Part shown: one piece after another, positions 1 through 10,432 of the stretch | Layout of the letters: each line of letters opens with the position of its first letter | Position numbering within the stretch: the stretch's first letter is position 1 | Assembly: GCA_018268855.1 (NCBI GenBank) | Contig: JAFDVR010000006.1 | Location: 186,001 to 250,000 of the forward strand | DNA: 64,000 nucleotides | Origin: Acidobacteriota bacterium | GTDB lineage: Bacteria; Acidobacteriota; Terriglobia; Terriglobales; Acidobacteriaceae | Direction of reading: 5' to 3' | Position numbers and translations under genes: made by a program | The notes under the pieces: model-generated | What the model was told of the DNA's origin: nothing | What the model saw: the letters and a program-made list of their open reading frames with translations, nothing else | Database searches by the model: none

Positions 1-73
1 GCTGCATGATCTTACCGATGCGCTCAGGGTGCGGCTTCGAAACGCTTAAGCTTGGCAGATAAATATCCTGCAT
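1..73 (-). CDS. Possible 5' end of an unidentified gene, truncated by window edge
   Basis: On the minus strand an ATG at 73 opens a frame that runs off the left edge without a stop, giving about 24 residues rich in K, P and I. The same frame is open upstream to a TAA near 140 but has no other ATG, GTG or TTG there. No convincing ribosome-binding site precedes the ATG. Nothing identifies a family. It could be the true start of a gene lying to the left, or chance. Confidence 0.2.
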   Translation of the reverse strand, partial: MQDIYLPSLSVSKPHPERIGKIMQ

Positions 74-197
74 ATGAGCGATCGCCTGCTTGCTTCTAGT
101 GAAGATGGCGGTCTCTGTTTCATAGCTGTGCTCTTCGGGTTATGCGAAGAAGCACCAACATGTCTGCTATGCTGGCCTTCGAAACAAGGAGCAGAAC

Positions 198-431
198 ATG
201 GCAGATGAAACAGTCGCAGCACCCGTCAAAATCACAGTGCGTCCCAACGGTCCCCTCCGGGTAGAAGGCCACATCCAGCTTGTGGATGCCGATGGCAAAG
301 AGTGGGACCTCACAGGCAAACCTGCCGTTTCGCTTTGCCGCTGCGGTGCCAGCGAAAAGCGTCCGTTCTGCGATGGATCCCATAACAAGATTGGTTTCCA
401 ATGCATGACCAGTCCAGGAAATCTCACCTAA
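198..431 (+). CDS. CDGSH iron-sulfur domain protein
   Basis: A 77-residue protein built around one CDGSH domain. Family members (mitoNEET-like) bind a [2Fe-2S] cluster through three Cys and one His. Here the pattern C-x-C-x2-S-x3-P-x-C-D-G-S-H is complete, with ligands Cys47, Cys49, Cys58 and His62 (residues CRCGASEKRPFCDGSH). The N-terminal 40 residues form the short beta-strand region usual for single-domain bacterial versions, including the motif PNGPLRVEG. A GGAG sequence about 8 bases before the ATG supports the start. There is no signal peptide, so it is probably cytosolic. The role is likely redox or cluster transfer, but the partner is not evident from the neighbours. The next gene starts 48 bases downstream on the same strand. 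Confidence 0.93.
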   Translation: MADETVAAPVKITVRPNGPLRVEGHIQLVDADGKEWDLTGKPAVSLCRCGASEKRPFCDGSHNKIGFQCMTSPGNLT

Positions 432-479
432 ACTCAGGCGCAATTACGGATGTTCACCTTGTCAGGGAGGCCGATTCGC

Positions 480-2672
480 ATGAAGCGAACACTAATCTGT
501 TCTGCCGTAGTGTGTGTGCTGGCTGGAGGAGCACCGCTTTATCCTTCGCAGGCAAGAGCACAAACACACTCCACGCATAAGACTGCACACGCCGACGAGT
601 CAGCCATGCAGGCTGCCGTCGGTGTATATGCGCAGATAGACGAGCCGGACATTCTGCTTTCCATTTCGCGCGAAGGACATCGCCTCTATGTGGAAGGCGC
701 ACGTTCTCCAAAGTTGGAATTGCATACTGCCGGGATAGACAGGTTTACCGCAACGAATGGCCAGATGTACGACTTTGAGCGTGACAATACCGGCAACTTC
801 GTTGGGATGTCTCTCTCCAGTGGGCATACCGGAACAAGCGCTATCCGTAGCTATAAAAAGATCAGCAGCACGCCCCAGCAGCTCAATCATTATCGGGCTT
901 ATGTTCGAAGCGAAGCTATGATTCCCATGCGGGATGGCGCTCGCCTACACACTGTCATTCTGCGACCTGCGGAATCCGGGAATAACGATCCGCTCCCCTT
1001 CCTCATGACACGCACACCGTACGGTGTGGATGGCTTTACTTCGGATTACGTTAATTCCAGCAAACCGGAGATGGCGGCGAGCGGCTATATCTTTGTCGCA
1101 CAGGACATGCGCGGCCGTTACAAGTCCGAAGGCACCTTTGTGATGAACAGGCCTCTCGTGCATACGCTGGGCGACCGCACCGATCCGTCCAAAATCGACG
1201 AGAGTACCGATGCCTACGATACTGTCGAATGGCTGGTGAAACATGTGCCAAACAACAACGGGCGCGTCGGCGTCTACGGAGTCTCTTATCCCGGCTTTCT
1301 CACCATTATGGCGGAGATCGATCATCATCCTGCCGTAATGGCCGTCAGTCCGCAGGCGCCGATGACCGACGTCTGGCTAGGCGACGACTTCTTTCACAAC
1401 GGCGCCTTCCGCGAGACGTATGCCTTCGACTACGTGCAACAGCTTGAGGCGCAGAAGACGGACAAGCGCGTTTCCATGCAGGAAGACATCTATAGCTTCT
1501 TTCTGCGCTACGGCAACTTTGAGAATGCCGCCAAAGCTGCAAACATGGCGCATCTTCCCACAGCACGTTACTTCATCGAACAGCCGGAGTACACAAAGTT
1601 CTGGCGTGACATGTCTGTACTGCCACATCTCACCAAAGTGGAAGTACCCACGCTTGAGGTCGGCGGCTACTTCGATCAGGAAGATATGTTCGGCACACAA
1701 GCTGAATACGCCGCATTGCACGCGCACGAGCAGACCGGCGGCCCGCGCGTTTATATGGTGCTTGGCCCCTGGAACCACGGCAGATGGAACACCACCACGC
1801 GACATCTCGGTGCGCTCGATTTTGGCGAACCTACAGGCGACGAATATCGCAAACGGTATGAGTTTCCCTTCTTCGAAAAGTTCCTGAAGGAGCGTAGCGG
1901 CTTCAACCTGCCGGACACGGCCACTTTTCGCACGGGCACCAACAAGTGGCAGGAATACAAATCGTGGCCTCCCCCGGAAGGATTTCATGTCGCAAGGCTC
2001 TATCTCAGTCCACATATGGGGCTCAGCTTTACCGCGCCACGCGGCAAGAACGACCGCGCCGCCGCAAGCTACGTCTCCGATCCTTCGAATCCTATCCCCT
2101 ACCGTGAACGGCCTATCGAATCGACCTATGGCAATGGCTCGCGGTGGCGTCCGTGGCTCTCCACCAGTCAGGCTTTCCTGAAAGATCGTAAGGACATTCT
2201 CAGCTTCTCCACACCTCCGCTGGAGAAAGATACAACGATTACCGGCGATATTCTCGCGGACATATTTGCTTCCACCTCCGGCAGCGATGCGGATTGGGTG
2301 GTCAAGCTCATCGATGCCTACCCAGCCGACGCACCCGCGCCGATGGCCGGTTATCAGGTAATGATTGTGGATGAGATATTTCGTGGACGTTATTTGCATA
2401 GCTTTCAGAAAGCTGGTCCGCTGGAATCCAATAAGATCACGGAGTTCAAGTGGAGCCTGCATGCGGCGGACCATACCTTCCGCAAAGGCCACCAGATTAT
2501 GGTGCAGATCCAATCCACCTGGTTTCCGCTCTACGACCGCAACCCTCAGACCTTTGTGCCGAACATCATGACCGCGCCCGCAGAAGCTTACAAAGCACAG
2601 ACACATACCATCTACTTTTCAGCCAAACATCCCTCCCACCTTGAGGTCATGGTGCCGGATAGCGAGAGATGA
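480..2672 (+). CDS. Secreted CocE/NonD family hydrolase (X-Pro dipeptidyl-peptidase S15-like)
   Basis: An alpha/beta-hydrolase of 730 residues in the S15/CocE/NonD family, which cleaves acyl or peptide bonds (X-Pro dipeptidyl peptidases, cocaine esterase, alpha-amino-acid ester hydrolases, glutaryl-7-ACA acylase). An N-terminal signal peptide (MKRTLICSAVVCVLAGG...ARAQ) predicts export. The nucleophile elbow is GVYGVSYPGF. A likely catalytic Asp sits in YFDQEDMF and His in GPWNHGRW. The C-terminal 250 residues match the jelly-roll domain of the family. An upstream ATG at 450 is in frame, but the ATG at 480 is preceded by AGGGAGG at 464-470 and starts directly at the signal peptide, so I chose it. 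The substrate cannot be told from sequence. About 90 residues between signal peptide and hydrolase domain are unusual and may form a separate small domain. Confidence 0.88.
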   Translation: MKRTLICSAVVCVLAGGAPLYPSQARAQTHSTHKTAHADESAMQAAVGVYAQIDEPDILLSISREGHRLYVEGARSPKLELHTAGIDRFTATNGQMYDFERDNTGNFVGMSLSSGHTGTSAIRSYKKISSTPQQLNHYRAYVRSEAMIPMRDGARLHTVILRPAESGNNDPLPFLMTRTPYGVDGFTSDYVNSSKPEMAASGYIFVAQDMRGRYKSEGTFVMNRPLVHTLGDRTDPSKIDESTDAYDTVEWLVKHVPNNNGRVGVYGVSYPGFLTIMAEIDHHPAVMAVSPQAPMTDVWLGDDFFHNGAFRETYAFDYVQQLEAQKTDKRVSMQEDIYSFFLRYGNFENAAKAANMAHLPTARYFIEQPEYTKFWRDMSVLPHLTKVEVPTLEVGGYFDQEDMFGTQAEYAALHAHEQTGGPRVYMVLGPWNHGRWNTTTRHLGALDFGEPTGDEYRKRYEFPFFEKFLKERSGFNLPDTATFRTGTNKWQEYKSWPPPEGFHVARLYLSPHMGLSFTAPRGKNDRAAASYVSDPSNPIPYRERPIESTYGNGSRWRPWLSTSQAFLKDRKDILSFSTPPLEKDTTITGDILADIFASTSGSDADWVVKLIDAYPADAPAPMAGYQVMIVDEIFRGRYLHSFQKAGPLESNKITEFKWSLHAADHTFRKGHQIMVQIQSTWFPLYDRNPQTFVPNIMTAPAEAYKAQTHTIYFSAKHPSHLEVMVPDSER

Positions 2673-2685
2673 TAATTAGTCACAT

Positions 2686-3249
2686 ATGTCCATCAAAACC
2701 ATCTCTCGCCGCGAGGTCTATAGCAACTACTGGACGCGCGTTTATGAAGACATCATCGAACGTGACAATGGCCAGCGCGGTGTCTACGGGGTTGTAGAGA
2801 AAGACCCTGCCACCATACTTGTGGCGCTGGATCAGGATACGGACGGCGAACAGTACCTGTGGCTCGTGGGACAGTACCGGTATACGGTGAAGGAGCACCA
2901 TTGGGAATTTCCGCAAGGTGGCTGGGAGATGCCCGATGTAGATGTGGAAGAGCTTGCACACGGAGAATTGCGCGAAGAAACAGGTCTACAGGCCGGCAAG
3001 ATGACGAAACTCGGCATGCTCTGGATTGCCTATGGAACCATCCGGCAGGAGCAGCATATCTTTCTGGCAGAAGATTTGACCCCTGGACCGCCCCAGAACC
3101 GCGATAAAGAAGAACACGACCTGGAAGCCAAACGTGTTAGTGTGCGTGAGTTTGAAGATATGCTGCTGGACGGCTCCATCCGCGATAACTGCACGCTAGC
3201 TGCATGGGGCTTATACAAGGTATGGCGCGAGCGGCAGCAAGGTCGCTAG
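2686..3249 (+). CDS. Nudix hydrolase
   Basis: A 187-residue protein of the Nudix superfamily, which hydrolyses nucleoside diphosphates linked to another moiety (ADP-ribose, NADH, Ap4A, GDP-sugars). The core EFPQGGWEMP...ELREETGLQ is recognisable, but the Nudix box departs from the consensus: there appears to be one extra residue between the Gly pair and the helix, and the first Arg of REUxEE is Gly (GELREETG). The REETG metal-binding glutamates are kept. The overall form resembles ADP-ribose or RppH-like members. It starts 13 bases after the hydrolase stop with no strong Shine-Dalgarno site, so it may be translated with the upstream gene. It converges on guaA with only 6 bases between the stops. 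Confidence 0.85.
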   Translation: MSIKTISRREVYSNYWTRVYEDIIERDNGQRGVYGVVEKDPATILVALDQDTDGEQYLWLVGQYRYTVKEHHWEFPQGGWEMPDVDVEELAHGELREETGLQAGKMTKLGMLWIAYGTIRQEQHIFLAEDLTPGPPQNRDKEEHDLEAKRVSVREFEDMLLDGSIRDNCTLAAWGLYKVWRERQQGR

Positions 3250-3255
3250 CGGACC

Positions 3256-4863
3256 CTATTCCCATTCAATCGTACCTGGTGGCTTGGATGTAATGTCGTA
3301 CACCACACGGTTGATGCCCTTTACCTCGTTCACAATACGCGATGAGATTGTCTTCAACACGTCGTACGGCAGCGGTGCCCAGTCCGCCGTCATACCGTCT
3401 TCCGAGGTCACGGCGCGAATCGCACATGTGTACGCATAGGTGCGCTGATCACCCATCACACCCACACTCTTTACCGGAAGCAGCACGGCAAAACTCTGCC
3501 AAAGCTGCTTGTAGAGACCGGCGTTCTTGATCTCTGACACGCAGATGTCGTCTGCTTCCTGCAGAATCGCAACGCGCTCCGGCGTGACTTCGCCCACAAT
3601 GCGAACAGCGAGTCCCGGCCCGGGGAACGGCTGGCGGTCAAGAATCTCGTCCGGCATGCCGAGGTCGCGACCGATGCGGCGTACTTCGTCCTTGAAGAGA
3701 TCGCGCAGAGGCTCGATCAGCTTGAGCTTCATGTTCTCTGGCAGACCACCCACGTTGTGATGGCTCTTGATCGTCTGCGACGGTCCTTTCACGCTCGATG
3801 ATTCGATTACATCGGGATACAGCGTGCCCTGCACCAGCCACGCCACTTCGTTGCCCTCGGCATCGTGCTCGGCCTCACCACTCTTATCCAACTCTTCCAG
3901 AATCCTCGCCGCCTCATCATCAAACACTGTGATGAACTCGCGGCCAATGATCTTGCGCTTCGTTTCAGGATCGGTGATGCCGCCAAGCTGCGAGAGGAAG
4001 CGCTTCGACGCATCCACTGCGACAACCTTAAGGCCGAGCTTCTCGCGCATCGTCGCCTGCACCTTAGCAAATTCGTCTTTGCGCAGTACGCCGTTGTTCA
4101 CAAAGATGCACGTCAGCCGGTCGCCGATTGCCTTCTGCACCAGCACCGCAGCCACGGACGAGTCCACGCCGCCGCTCAGGCCGCAGATCGCGCTCCCCTT
4201 GCCCACCTGCTTGCGGATGCGCTCGACCGTCGTCTCAATAAAGTGTTCCGGCGTCCAGTCCGCCTTTGCGCCGCACAGGTCCAGCACAAAGTTGCGCAGC
4301 AACTCCGTTCCCTGCCTGGTGTGATGGACCTCAGGATGAAACTGCACGGCCCACATCTGCGCTGTTTCGTTGGCAATCGCCGCCGGTGCATGTCCCGTCT
4401 CGCCGACCAGGCGAAAGCCTGGAGCAAGCTGAACTACGCTATCGCCATGCGACATCCACACGTCCAGCGTCTGCGGCAGGCCATGGAAGAGCGGCGTCTC
4501 GGCGACGATGTTCACCTTCGCATCGCCATACTCGCGTTTGTCGGCAGACTCCACCTTGCCACCCAGGTGGTGGGTCATAAACTGCATGCCGTAGCAGATG
4601 CCAAGCGTTGGCAAGCCAAGCTTCAGTACAGCGGGGTCGGCCTTCGGCGCGTCCGCGTCATAAACGGAACTCGGCCCGCCCGAAAGTACGATGCCGCACG
4701 GTTCATACTTGCGAATTTCCTCCAGCGAAGCCGTGCATGGCACAACGACGGAGAAGACGTTGAACTCGCGAATGCGCCGCGCAATCAGTTGCGTGTACTG
4801 CGCGCCAAAGTCGAGGATGACGATCGTTGAGCTGTGTTTGGGACTGCGGTCTGATGTGGCCAC
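3256..4863 (-). CDS. guaA: GMP synthase (glutamine-hydrolysing)
   Basis: Converts XMP to GMP using ATP and glutamine, the last step of guanine nucleotide synthesis. The class I amidotransferase domain comes first, with nucleophile Cys in GICYGMQF and the His-Glu pair in QFHPEVHHT. The ATP-pyrophosphatase domain follows, with PP-loop [10 protein letters not shown], and then the dimerisation domain ending in TIEWE. The frame is open to 4959, but the only plausible start is GTG at 4863. An upstream start would overlap the small membrane protein gene ending at 4916, and starting at 4863 gives 535 residues, near the family size of about 515-525. A GGAG lies very close (2 bases) to the GTG, so the start is not fully certain. 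Confidence 0.95.
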   Translation of the reverse strand: MATSDRSPKHSSTIVILDFGAQYTQLIARRIREFNVFSVVVPCTASLEEIRKYEPCGIVLSGGPSSVYDADAPKADPAVLKLGLPTLGICYGMQFMTHHLGGKVESADKREYGDAKVNIVAETPLFHGLPQTLDVWMSHGDSVVQLAPGFRLVGETGHAPAAIANETAQMWAVQFHPEVHHTRQGTELLRNFVLDLCGAKADWTPEHFIETTVERIRKQVGKGSAICGLSGGVDSSVAAVLVQKAIGDRLTCIFVNNGVLRKDEFAKVQATMREKLGLKVVAVDASKRFLSQLGGITDPETKRKIIGREFITVFDDEAARILEELDKSGEAEHDAEGNEVAWLVQGTLYPDVIESSSVKGPSQTIKSHHNVGGLPENMKLKLIEPLRDLFKDEVRRIGRDLGMPDEILDRQPFPGPGLAVRIVGEVTPERVAILQEADDICVSEIKNAGLYKQLWQSFAVLLPVKSVGVMGDQRTYAYTCAIRAVTSEDGMTADWAPLPYDVLKTISSRIVNEVKGINRVVYDITSKPPGTIEWE

Positions 4864-4915
4864 GTCTCCAGTGTAGAAGGCCGCAACCAGTCCCGCAATC
4901 CACAGGCGCGAAAGT

Positions 4916-5086
4916 CTACGCTGGATCCTTATGCCGCGTGCTGCGCACGCCCGTTGCAATCGCCAGACCGATCAGAATCAGATCAGCCACTACAATCCAG
5001 TGCTGGCTTACGTGGGCCAAATGTAAACCATAGGACACACCTGCAATAAGAACCAAATACCCAATGAGATAAATCGCGAAAGACAT
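4916..5086 (-). CDS. Small membrane protein, 56 residues
   Basis: A short gene between guaA and the membrane-protein gene. ATG at 5086 is preceded by GAGGAGC about 6 bases upstream, a strong ribosome-binding site. The product begins [20 protein letters not shown] and contains two hydrophobic segments (about residues 4-22 and 31-47), separated by a short polar turn with two His, and ends in a basic tail (RSTRHKDPA). This composition is hard to get by chance. It is probably a two-helix inner-membrane protein. No function is recognisable. The guaA start lies 52 bases downstream, so the two may share a transcript. Confidence 0.75.
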   Translation of the reverse strand: MSFAIYLIGYLVLIAGVSYGLHLAHVSQHWIVVADLILIGLAIATGVRSTRHKDPA

Positions 5087-5146
5087 GCCTTTGCTCCTCG
5101 TACAGCATTGCCACGCTGTCTTCGGATGCGAAATATGCTCAAAATG

Positions 5147-6073
5147 TCACTTGGCTATCTGTTCGTCTTTCCATAGATATAAATACGCTGCCAGCCGCGT
5201 CACATGGAAATAGTCTGACGCGATGAAATAAAGCACGCTCACGCCAAGCGTCCACTTCACCAGAAAATCTTCTGTCGCAACCGACTGGAACGGTAGCGGC
5301 GTTGCCGAAAACACCATCAGCAAAACCAGCAGCGCGATCTTTACAATGCCCATCACCAGATTGATTTCAATCAGCCTGTCGCGCAGCTTGCCCAGCCGCA
5401 AGGCCGCGCGCAGACTCTGCCATGCGCCAAGATTCCGCAGCATTGCCAGCAACGGCGCAATGCCGAACACCCATCCGAAGATCGCCCACACCATGAACAG
5501 GCCAATCGTCAGCACAATGGCCGCGCCCACATACACCATCACCTGCGGCTCGCCGCCGGCCATGGAAGGCTCAAGGATCGTCCGCTTGGCCACATACGAG
5601 AGCACCGACCACCACACCCACACCGTTGCTACTATCGCAATCGCTCGCAGCAGGTTCAGCACAATAAGAGTGAGTGGCCGAGCATGCATTGCGGCCCTGT
5701 CCATCGCGCGGAGCACCAGCGTCCGGCCCATCGATGCGACGATCACCCACGCTACTACAAAGATGGGTACAGCCACCATTAACTCCGGCTTCAACGCAGG
5801 CCACGCTACCAGCAGCGCGCTGGCAATTACGTTCGATCCGGCCATCGGATCGGTCAGCAGTTTATTGATGGAAAGCTCCGCAATGCCCGTTTCGCGCCAG
5901 GGCGTAGTCGCCATCACATGCGTCACCAGATGCCAGCTATATACCAGCGCAGGAATGCCGACGATCCAGCGCCACAGCACCTCCAACAGCACCAGCTTTG
6001 GATGCTTCCGCACCCATGTCATGGTGCCAACAAAACTCTGCGTCGGGCGTGCTACCTGGTTCGATTCACTCAC
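5147..6073 (-). CDS. Polytopic membrane protein of unknown function
   Basis: A 308-residue protein with about five to six hydrophobic segments (around residues 30-48, 85-110, 130-155, 185-210, 235-260 and 275-290). The GTG start at 6073 directly follows the leuS stop codon (TAA then GTG), so translation is probably coupled to leuS. The leuS neighbourhood does not explain it. Segments such as WRWIVGIPALVYSW and GIAPLLAMLRNLGAW resemble uncharacterised membrane proteins of acidobacteria, but I cannot assign a family. It ends 60 bases before the start of the next, small membrane-protein gene. Confidence 0.8.
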   Translation of the reverse strand: MSESNQVARPTQSFVGTMTWVRKHPKLVLLEVLWRWIVGIPALVYSWHLVTHVMATTPWRETGIAELSINKLLTDPMAGSNVIASALLVAWPALKPELMVAVPIFVVAWVIVASMGRTLVLRAMDRAAMHARPLTLIVLNLLRAIAIVATVWVWWSVLSYVAKRTILEPSMAGGEPQVMVYVGAAIVLTIGLFMVWAIFGWVFGIAPLLAMLRNLGAWQSLRAALRLGKLRDRLIEINLVMGIVKIALLVLLMVFSATPLPFQSVATEDFLVKWTLGVSVLYFIASDYFHVTRLAAYLYLWKDEQIAK

Positions 6074-8629
6074 TTACTTCACCACAATATTCACAAGCTT
6101 GCCCGGCACATAGATCTGCTTCACCACCGTCTTTCCGGCAATGCGCGCCGCAACTTTTTCATCCTCATGCGCAGCCGCTTTGATCATCTCTTCCTCCGAC
6201 CCCGCAGCCACGCGAACCACATTTACCAGCTTTCCGTTCACCTGCACCGGAATCTCAATTTCATCTTCCTTCGCAAGCTCCTCATCCGCGATGGGCCACG
6301 ATGCGCGGAACACCTGCCCCGTCTGTCCCATCTGCGCCCACAACTCCTGCGCAAGAAACGGCGCAAACGGCGCCAGCAGCAGCGTCAGCGTTCGGAACAC
6401 CTCGGCGCGCGTATCGATCGGCACCAAGCCGTTGTCCATCGCCTGCTCATTCGCGGCAATCTCGTTCACCAGGATCATGATGGACGCGATACACGTATTG
6501 AAGTGCCAGCGCCCGCTGAAGTCCTGCGTGATCTTCGCGACCGTCTGATGCAGCTTGCGCAACAGGTTCATGCCTTCGGTGGAAAGCCCCGCCAGCAACG
6601 CTTCGCCTGTCTTCTTCTCTTCGGCAAAGTGCGCAGCAATCTCCGGGGCATACTTCGTCGTCAACCGATACACGCGCGCCAGAAAACGCGAAATACCTGC
6701 AACGCCTTCTTCCTGCCACTCCAGGTCTTTGTCGGGCGGTGCGGCAAACAGCGCATACATCCTCGTCGCATCAGAACCGTACTTCGCAATCATGTCATCA
6801 GGAGAAACGATGTTCCCCTTCGACTTCGACATTTTCGCGCCGTTCTTGATCACCATGCCCTGCGTGAACAGCCGCGTCGCAGGTTCATCGTTTTTGATAA
6901 GTCCCAGATCGCGCATCACCTTCGTCCAGTAGCGCGAATAGATCAGGTGCAGAATCGCATGCTCCACGCCGCCGATATATTGGTCAATCGGAAACCAGTA
7001 ATTCGCCTTCGCAGAATCAAACGGCGCATTCGCATTCTTCGCATCGGTGTAACGGTAGAAGTACCAGCTCGAATCGACGAACGTGTCCATCGTGTCCGTC
7101 TCGCGCCGACCCTTGCCACCGCACTTCGGGCAGGTCACGTTCAAAAACTCCGGCACCTGAGAAAGCGGCGATCCGTTCGTCTGCGTGATCTCGATCTTTT
7201 CCGGCAGCAGCACCGGCAACTGCTCATCGGGCACCGGCACAATGCCGCAGCCATCGCAGTAGATCATCGGAATGGGCGTGCCCCAATACCGCTGGCGCGA
7301 CACACCCCAATCCTTCAAGCGGAACGTCGTCTTCGCCTTGCCAAAGCCCTTCGCCTCGGCATGCGCAGCCATCTTCTCCTGCGCCTCCAGGACAGCTTCG
7401 CCCGTCCACTCGCCCGAGTCGATCAGCACCGACTCTTCTTCCGCCACATACGGCAGGGCAAGATCGTCCGTGTCCACATTCGGAGCAATCACACGCTTGA
7501 TTGGCAGGTTGTACTTCCCTGCAAACTCATAGTCGCGTTCATCATGCGCAGGCACACTCATAATCGCGCCCGTGCCGTAATCCGCAAGGATGTAGTTCGC
7601 CACCCAAATGGGCAACGCCTCACCCGTAAATGGATTAATGGCCTCACGTCCCGTCGGCACACCATGCTTTTCGATGTTGCCAAAAGCATCGGCTTCCTTC
7701 GCCGCCTTTTGCTGCGCCACCATCTCTTCCACCTGCGGACGCAACGTATCGTCGAATGAAGCCCAGTGCTTCACAATCGGATGTTCCGGCGCAAGCTGAA
7801 TCGACGTCGCACCAAAGATCGTATCGATACGCGTCGTGAACACCGTAATCGCCATGCCATCGGTGCAGTCCTTCACCTTAAAAGTGATCTCTGCACCCTC
7901 ACTGCGGCCAATCCAATTGCGCTGCATCGTGCGCACCTTGTCCGGCCAGCCATCCAGCTTATCGATGCCGTCCAGCAACTCATCCACATAATCCGTAATG
8001 CGGAAGAACCACTGCTCCAGGTCGCGCTGCTCCACCAACTGGTCATCATGACGCCAGCAATAGCCGCCCACCACCTGCTCATTCGCCAGCACCGTCGCGC
8101 ACTGCGGACACCAGTTCACCTTGCTCTGCTTGCGATACGCCAGGCCCTTCTCGTACATCCGTAGAAAAAACCACTGGTTCCACTTGTAATAATCCGGCAG
8201 GCACGTCGTAACTTCGCGCTGCGCCCAGTCATAGCTCAGCCCCATGCGGCGCATCTGCGTCCGCATCTCAGCAATGTTGCTCAGCGTCCACTCACGCGGG
8301 GGGATGTTGTTCTTGATTGCCGCATTCTCTGCCGGCAGACCGAACGAATCCCACCCCATCGGATGCAGCACGTTATATCCGCGCATCCACTGGTAACGCG
8401 CCAGCGCATCGCCGATGGAGTAGTTGCGCACATGCCCCATGTGCAGCTTGCCGCTTGGATACGGCAGCATCTCCAGCACGTAATACTTCGGCTTTTTGCT
8501 AGTGGCCTCATCTTCGGCGGCATAAAGAGACGCATCGGCGTCCCACTGCGCCTGCCAGCGCGGCTCAATCTCTGTGGGGTTATAACGGATAGGGTCTTCG
8601 GCAGCGCGGTTCTGCGTCTCTTCTGGCAT
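6074..8629 (-). CDS. leuS: Leucyl-tRNA synthetase
   Basis: Charges tRNA-Leu. Class I synthetase: the HIGH-type motif is HMGH at residues 63-66 (within [20 protein letters not shown]), the zinc ribbon is near NWCPQC..., the CP1 editing domain lies in the middle, a second CxxC pair is at TCPKCGGKG, and KMSKS is present as [10 protein letters not shown] near residue 620. The C-terminal anticodon-binding and tail domains are complete. A frame open to 8782 adds an Arg-rich stretch with no homology signal. ATG at 8629 (MPEETQ) has AAAGAAG just upstream and yields 851 residues, the normal bacterial size. It is divergent from the HAD gene at 8698. Confidence 0.97.
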   Translation of the reverse strand: MPEETQNRAAEDPIRYNPTEIEPRWQAQWDADASLYAAEDEATSKKPKYYVLEMLPYPSGKLHMGHVRNYSIGDALARYQWMRGYNVLHPMGWDSFGLPAENAAIKNNIPPREWTLSNIAEMRTQMRRMGLSYDWAQREVTTCLPDYYKWNQWFFLRMYEKGLAYRKQSKVNWCPQCATVLANEQVVGGYCWRHDDQLVEQRDLEQWFFRITDYVDELLDGIDKLDGWPDKVRTMQRNWIGRSEGAEITFKVKDCTDGMAITVFTTRIDTIFGATSIQLAPEHPIVKHWASFDDTLRPQVEEMVAQQKAAKEADAFGNIEKHGVPTGREAINPFTGEALPIWVANYILADYGTGAIMSVPAHDERDYEFAGKYNLPIKRVIAPNVDTDDLALPYVAEEESVLIDSGEWTGEAVLEAQEKMAAHAEAKGFGKAKTTFRLKDWGVSRQRYWGTPIPMIYCDGCGIVPVPDEQLPVLLPEKIEITQTNGSPLSQVPEFLNVTCPKCGGKGRRETDTMDTFVDSSWYFYRYTDAKNANAPFDSAKANYWFPIDQYIGGVEHAILHLIYSRYWTKVMRDLGLIKNDEPATRLFTQGMVIKNGAKMSKSKGNIVSPDDMIAKYGSDATRMYALFAAPPDKDLEWQEEGVAGISRFLARVYRLTTKYAPEIAAHFAEEKKTGEALLAGLSTEGMNLLRKLHQTVAKITQDFSGRWHFNTCIASIMILVNEIAANEQAMDNGLVPIDTRAEVFRTLTLLLAPFAPFLAQELWAQMGQTGQVFRASWPIADEELAKEDEIEIPVQVNGKLVNVVRVAAGSEEEMIKAAAHEDEKVAARIAGKTVVKQIYVPGKLVNIVVK

Positions 8630-8697
8630 ACTTCTTTGATTGTAAAGAAGACGCGAAGTTGCAGCCCGGCATCTGACCGAAAGAGAGCACACGTACG

Positions 8698-9192
8698 ATG
8701 AAACATCCGCAGGTATTCCTCGATTGCGACGGGGTTCTCGCCGACTTTGACGCCGCTGCCATAGAACTTTTCGGCCTTCCACCGCGCGAAGCCGAAGCCA
8801 AGCTCGGCAGGCCTGCGTTCTGGAACCGTCTCCGCCGACACAAACCAGGTTTCTACGAACACCTTCCGCTCATGCGCGATGCCGAAGCGCTCTTCCGTGC
8901 CGTCGAGCACCTCAAACCCATCATTCTTACCGGATGCCCCATCGGCAACTGGGCGCAACCGCAGAAACAGGCATGGGCTGCCAAACACTTTCCCGGCACA
9001 CAGATGATCACCTGCATGGCGCGCGACAAACGCAAACACATGCAGCCCGGCGACATCCTCATTGACGACAATGACAAATATCGCGCACTGTGGGAAGAAG
9101 CCGGCGGACACTTCATCCACCACACCTCAACGGAAAAGACCCTCAATGAACTCGAGGGTCTTGGCATCCAGGTGCATCGCTCAAAGCACTAG
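8698..9192 (+). CDS. HAD-family phosphatase (5'-nucleotidase, NT5C type)
   Basis: A 164-residue HAD-superfamily hydrolase. Motif I is DCDGVLADF with nucleophile Asp9 and acid Asp11. Motif II is ILTG (about residues 77-80). Motif III/IV is the region [15 protein letters not shown]. The compact size and DCDGVLADF resemble 5'(3')-deoxyribonucleotidase-like proteins (NT5C family), but substrate range in this group is wide. No signal peptide. Its stop overlaps the convergent GDPD gene by 4 bases (CTAG shared). Confidence 0.82.
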   Translation: MKHPQVFLDCDGVLADFDAAAIELFGLPPREAEAKLGRPAFWNRLRRHKPGFYEHLPLMRDAEALFRAVEHLKPIILTGCPIGNWAQPQKQAWAAKHFPGTQMITCMARDKRKHMQPGDILIDDNDKYRALWEEAGGHFIHHTSTEKTLNELEGLGIQVHRSKH

Positions 9193-10343
9193 AAGACGGC
9201 AATCTCCGGCACAATGATGGGTGCCTTCAGGTTCTTCGTGCTGCTCGTCAGGTAATAGGTTGAGATCTCCGGCAACTGCTCCTGCACCAGCACGAGCGAC
9301 GGCAGATAGAAGCTCTGAATCTCCGTACGGCCCATAAACCCTTCCGCCCTGATCGCCTTCGCAAACGCCGTCACAAACTCCTGCGCCGTGGCCTGCGCAT
9401 GCGGCGGAGGAACGTGGATGTCGTACTTGATCTCCGGAGCTACACGTACACGCATAGCAGTCGTTGCACGCTCAGGCGCCAGCGGAGATTTCTGCCCGGG
9501 CCCCTTCGCGTAATACCACTGGTAATACTTCACAAACCGGAAGAGTTGCTGCAACGTAATCGGCGAATAAGGGCTTGGTATGCCTTCCTTCTTTGCAAAC
9601 GCCACCGACACAGGCGAGAGCGCCAGATCGTTCTTCTGCTTGTGCGCGATGCCCTCGTAGTCCTTGTTGTTCCCTTCCGGGAAAGGCAGCTTGTCGCAGA
9701 TAAACATCTTCTGCGCTTCCGCAAAGGTCACGTCGTGAATCCAGACCTTGTCCTCATCGGTGTATGCAGAACCATCCGCCTTGCGGCATGCACTCGCCCG
9801 GTAGTACGACTCATGCCAAATCGCAGCGATGCCATCTTTCGTCACGCCCGCATCCGTCTCCAGCACACTCACGCCTGCATCAAGCCCGTTCTCAAATGAA
9901 GGCAGCGTGTTCTCCGGGCGATCTGCCCGCCCGCCGCGATGTGCCGATGACTCAAAGTTATTCAGATACTTCAACTGCGCGGCATTGCCCTTCGCCTTCG
10001 CGCGCTCTTCCTGCAACACACTCATCAGCAACTCAGGATCGTCCGTGATGATGCCGTCCACCTTCTTTGCAATCAACGCACGGATGGAGTCTTCATCATC
10101 CGGCGTCCACACCACCACACCCGCACCCGCGGCATGCACCGCATCCACATCCACTGCGCCCTTCAGCACCAGCCTGTAATACGGCGAAAGATACTGCTTA
10201 CCTGTATTGTGGTGCGCACGCGCATGCGCCACCCCCTTTTCCATCAGCCTGGTATACGGATTCGGTTGAACAGATTTAGCCTGCTGCGCCATAAGCGGCA
10301 CAGCCGTCAAAGCAACGGCGAGAAGTCCATGAACAGTTTTCAT
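9189..10343 (-). CDS. Secreted glycerophosphodiester phosphodiesterase
   Basis: Hydrolyses glycerophosphodiesters released from phospholipids to glycerol-3-phosphate and an alcohol. The TIM-barrel GDPD domain is seen as HRGG...PENT...E-T-D, with the His and the Glu/Asp metal ligands in place; the usual second HD motif reads WHE. The start at 10343 gives MKTVHGLLAVALTAVPLMAQ, a clear signal peptide ending at an AQ site, so it acts in the periplasm or outside. A frame open to 10433 would bury this signal. No clear Shine-Dalgarno site is visible. The domain has a long insertion in its C-terminal half (residues about 190-330), as in many secreted GDPDs. Confidence 0.9.
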   Translation of the reverse strand: MKTVHGLLAVALTAVPLMAQQAKSVQPNPYTRLMEKGVAHARAHHNTGKQYLSPYYRLVLKGAVDVDAVHAAGAGVVVWTPDDEDSIRALIAKKVDGIITDDPELLMSVLQEERAKAKGNAAQLKYLNNFESSAHRGGRADRPENTLPSFENGLDAGVSVLETDAGVTKDGIAAIWHESYYRASACRKADGSAYTDEDKVWIHDVTFAEAQKMFICDKLPFPEGNNKDYEGIAHKQKNDLALSPVSVAFAKKEGIPSPYSPITLQQLFRFVKYYQWYYAKGPGQKSPLAPERATTAMRVRVAPEIKYDIHVPPPHAQATAQEFVTAFAKAIRAEGFMGRTEIQSFYLPSLVLVQEQLPEISTYYLTSSTKNLKAPIIVPEIAVF

Positions 10344-10432
10344 CGTGCGAACAGTAAACCAGCCCAGACGCACATTTGAAAAGCCCACGCGAAGCTCATC
10401 GCCCTGCGCGTAGCAGCGCCGTGCGCGCAGCA

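Noticed and set aside
1377..2606. 409-codon minus-strand frame
   Set aside because: It is antisense to the CocE/NonD hydrolase, which has a signal peptide and catalytic motifs in its own frame.
4864..4959. N-terminal extension of guaA from a TTG at 4959
   Set aside because: It would overlap the 3' end of the small membrane protein gene and makes GuaA longer than its family.
5918..7759. 613-codon plus-strand frame
   Set aside because: It is antisense to leuS and the coupled membrane gene, rich in His and Arg as expected from the complement of a GC-rich gene, with no motif.
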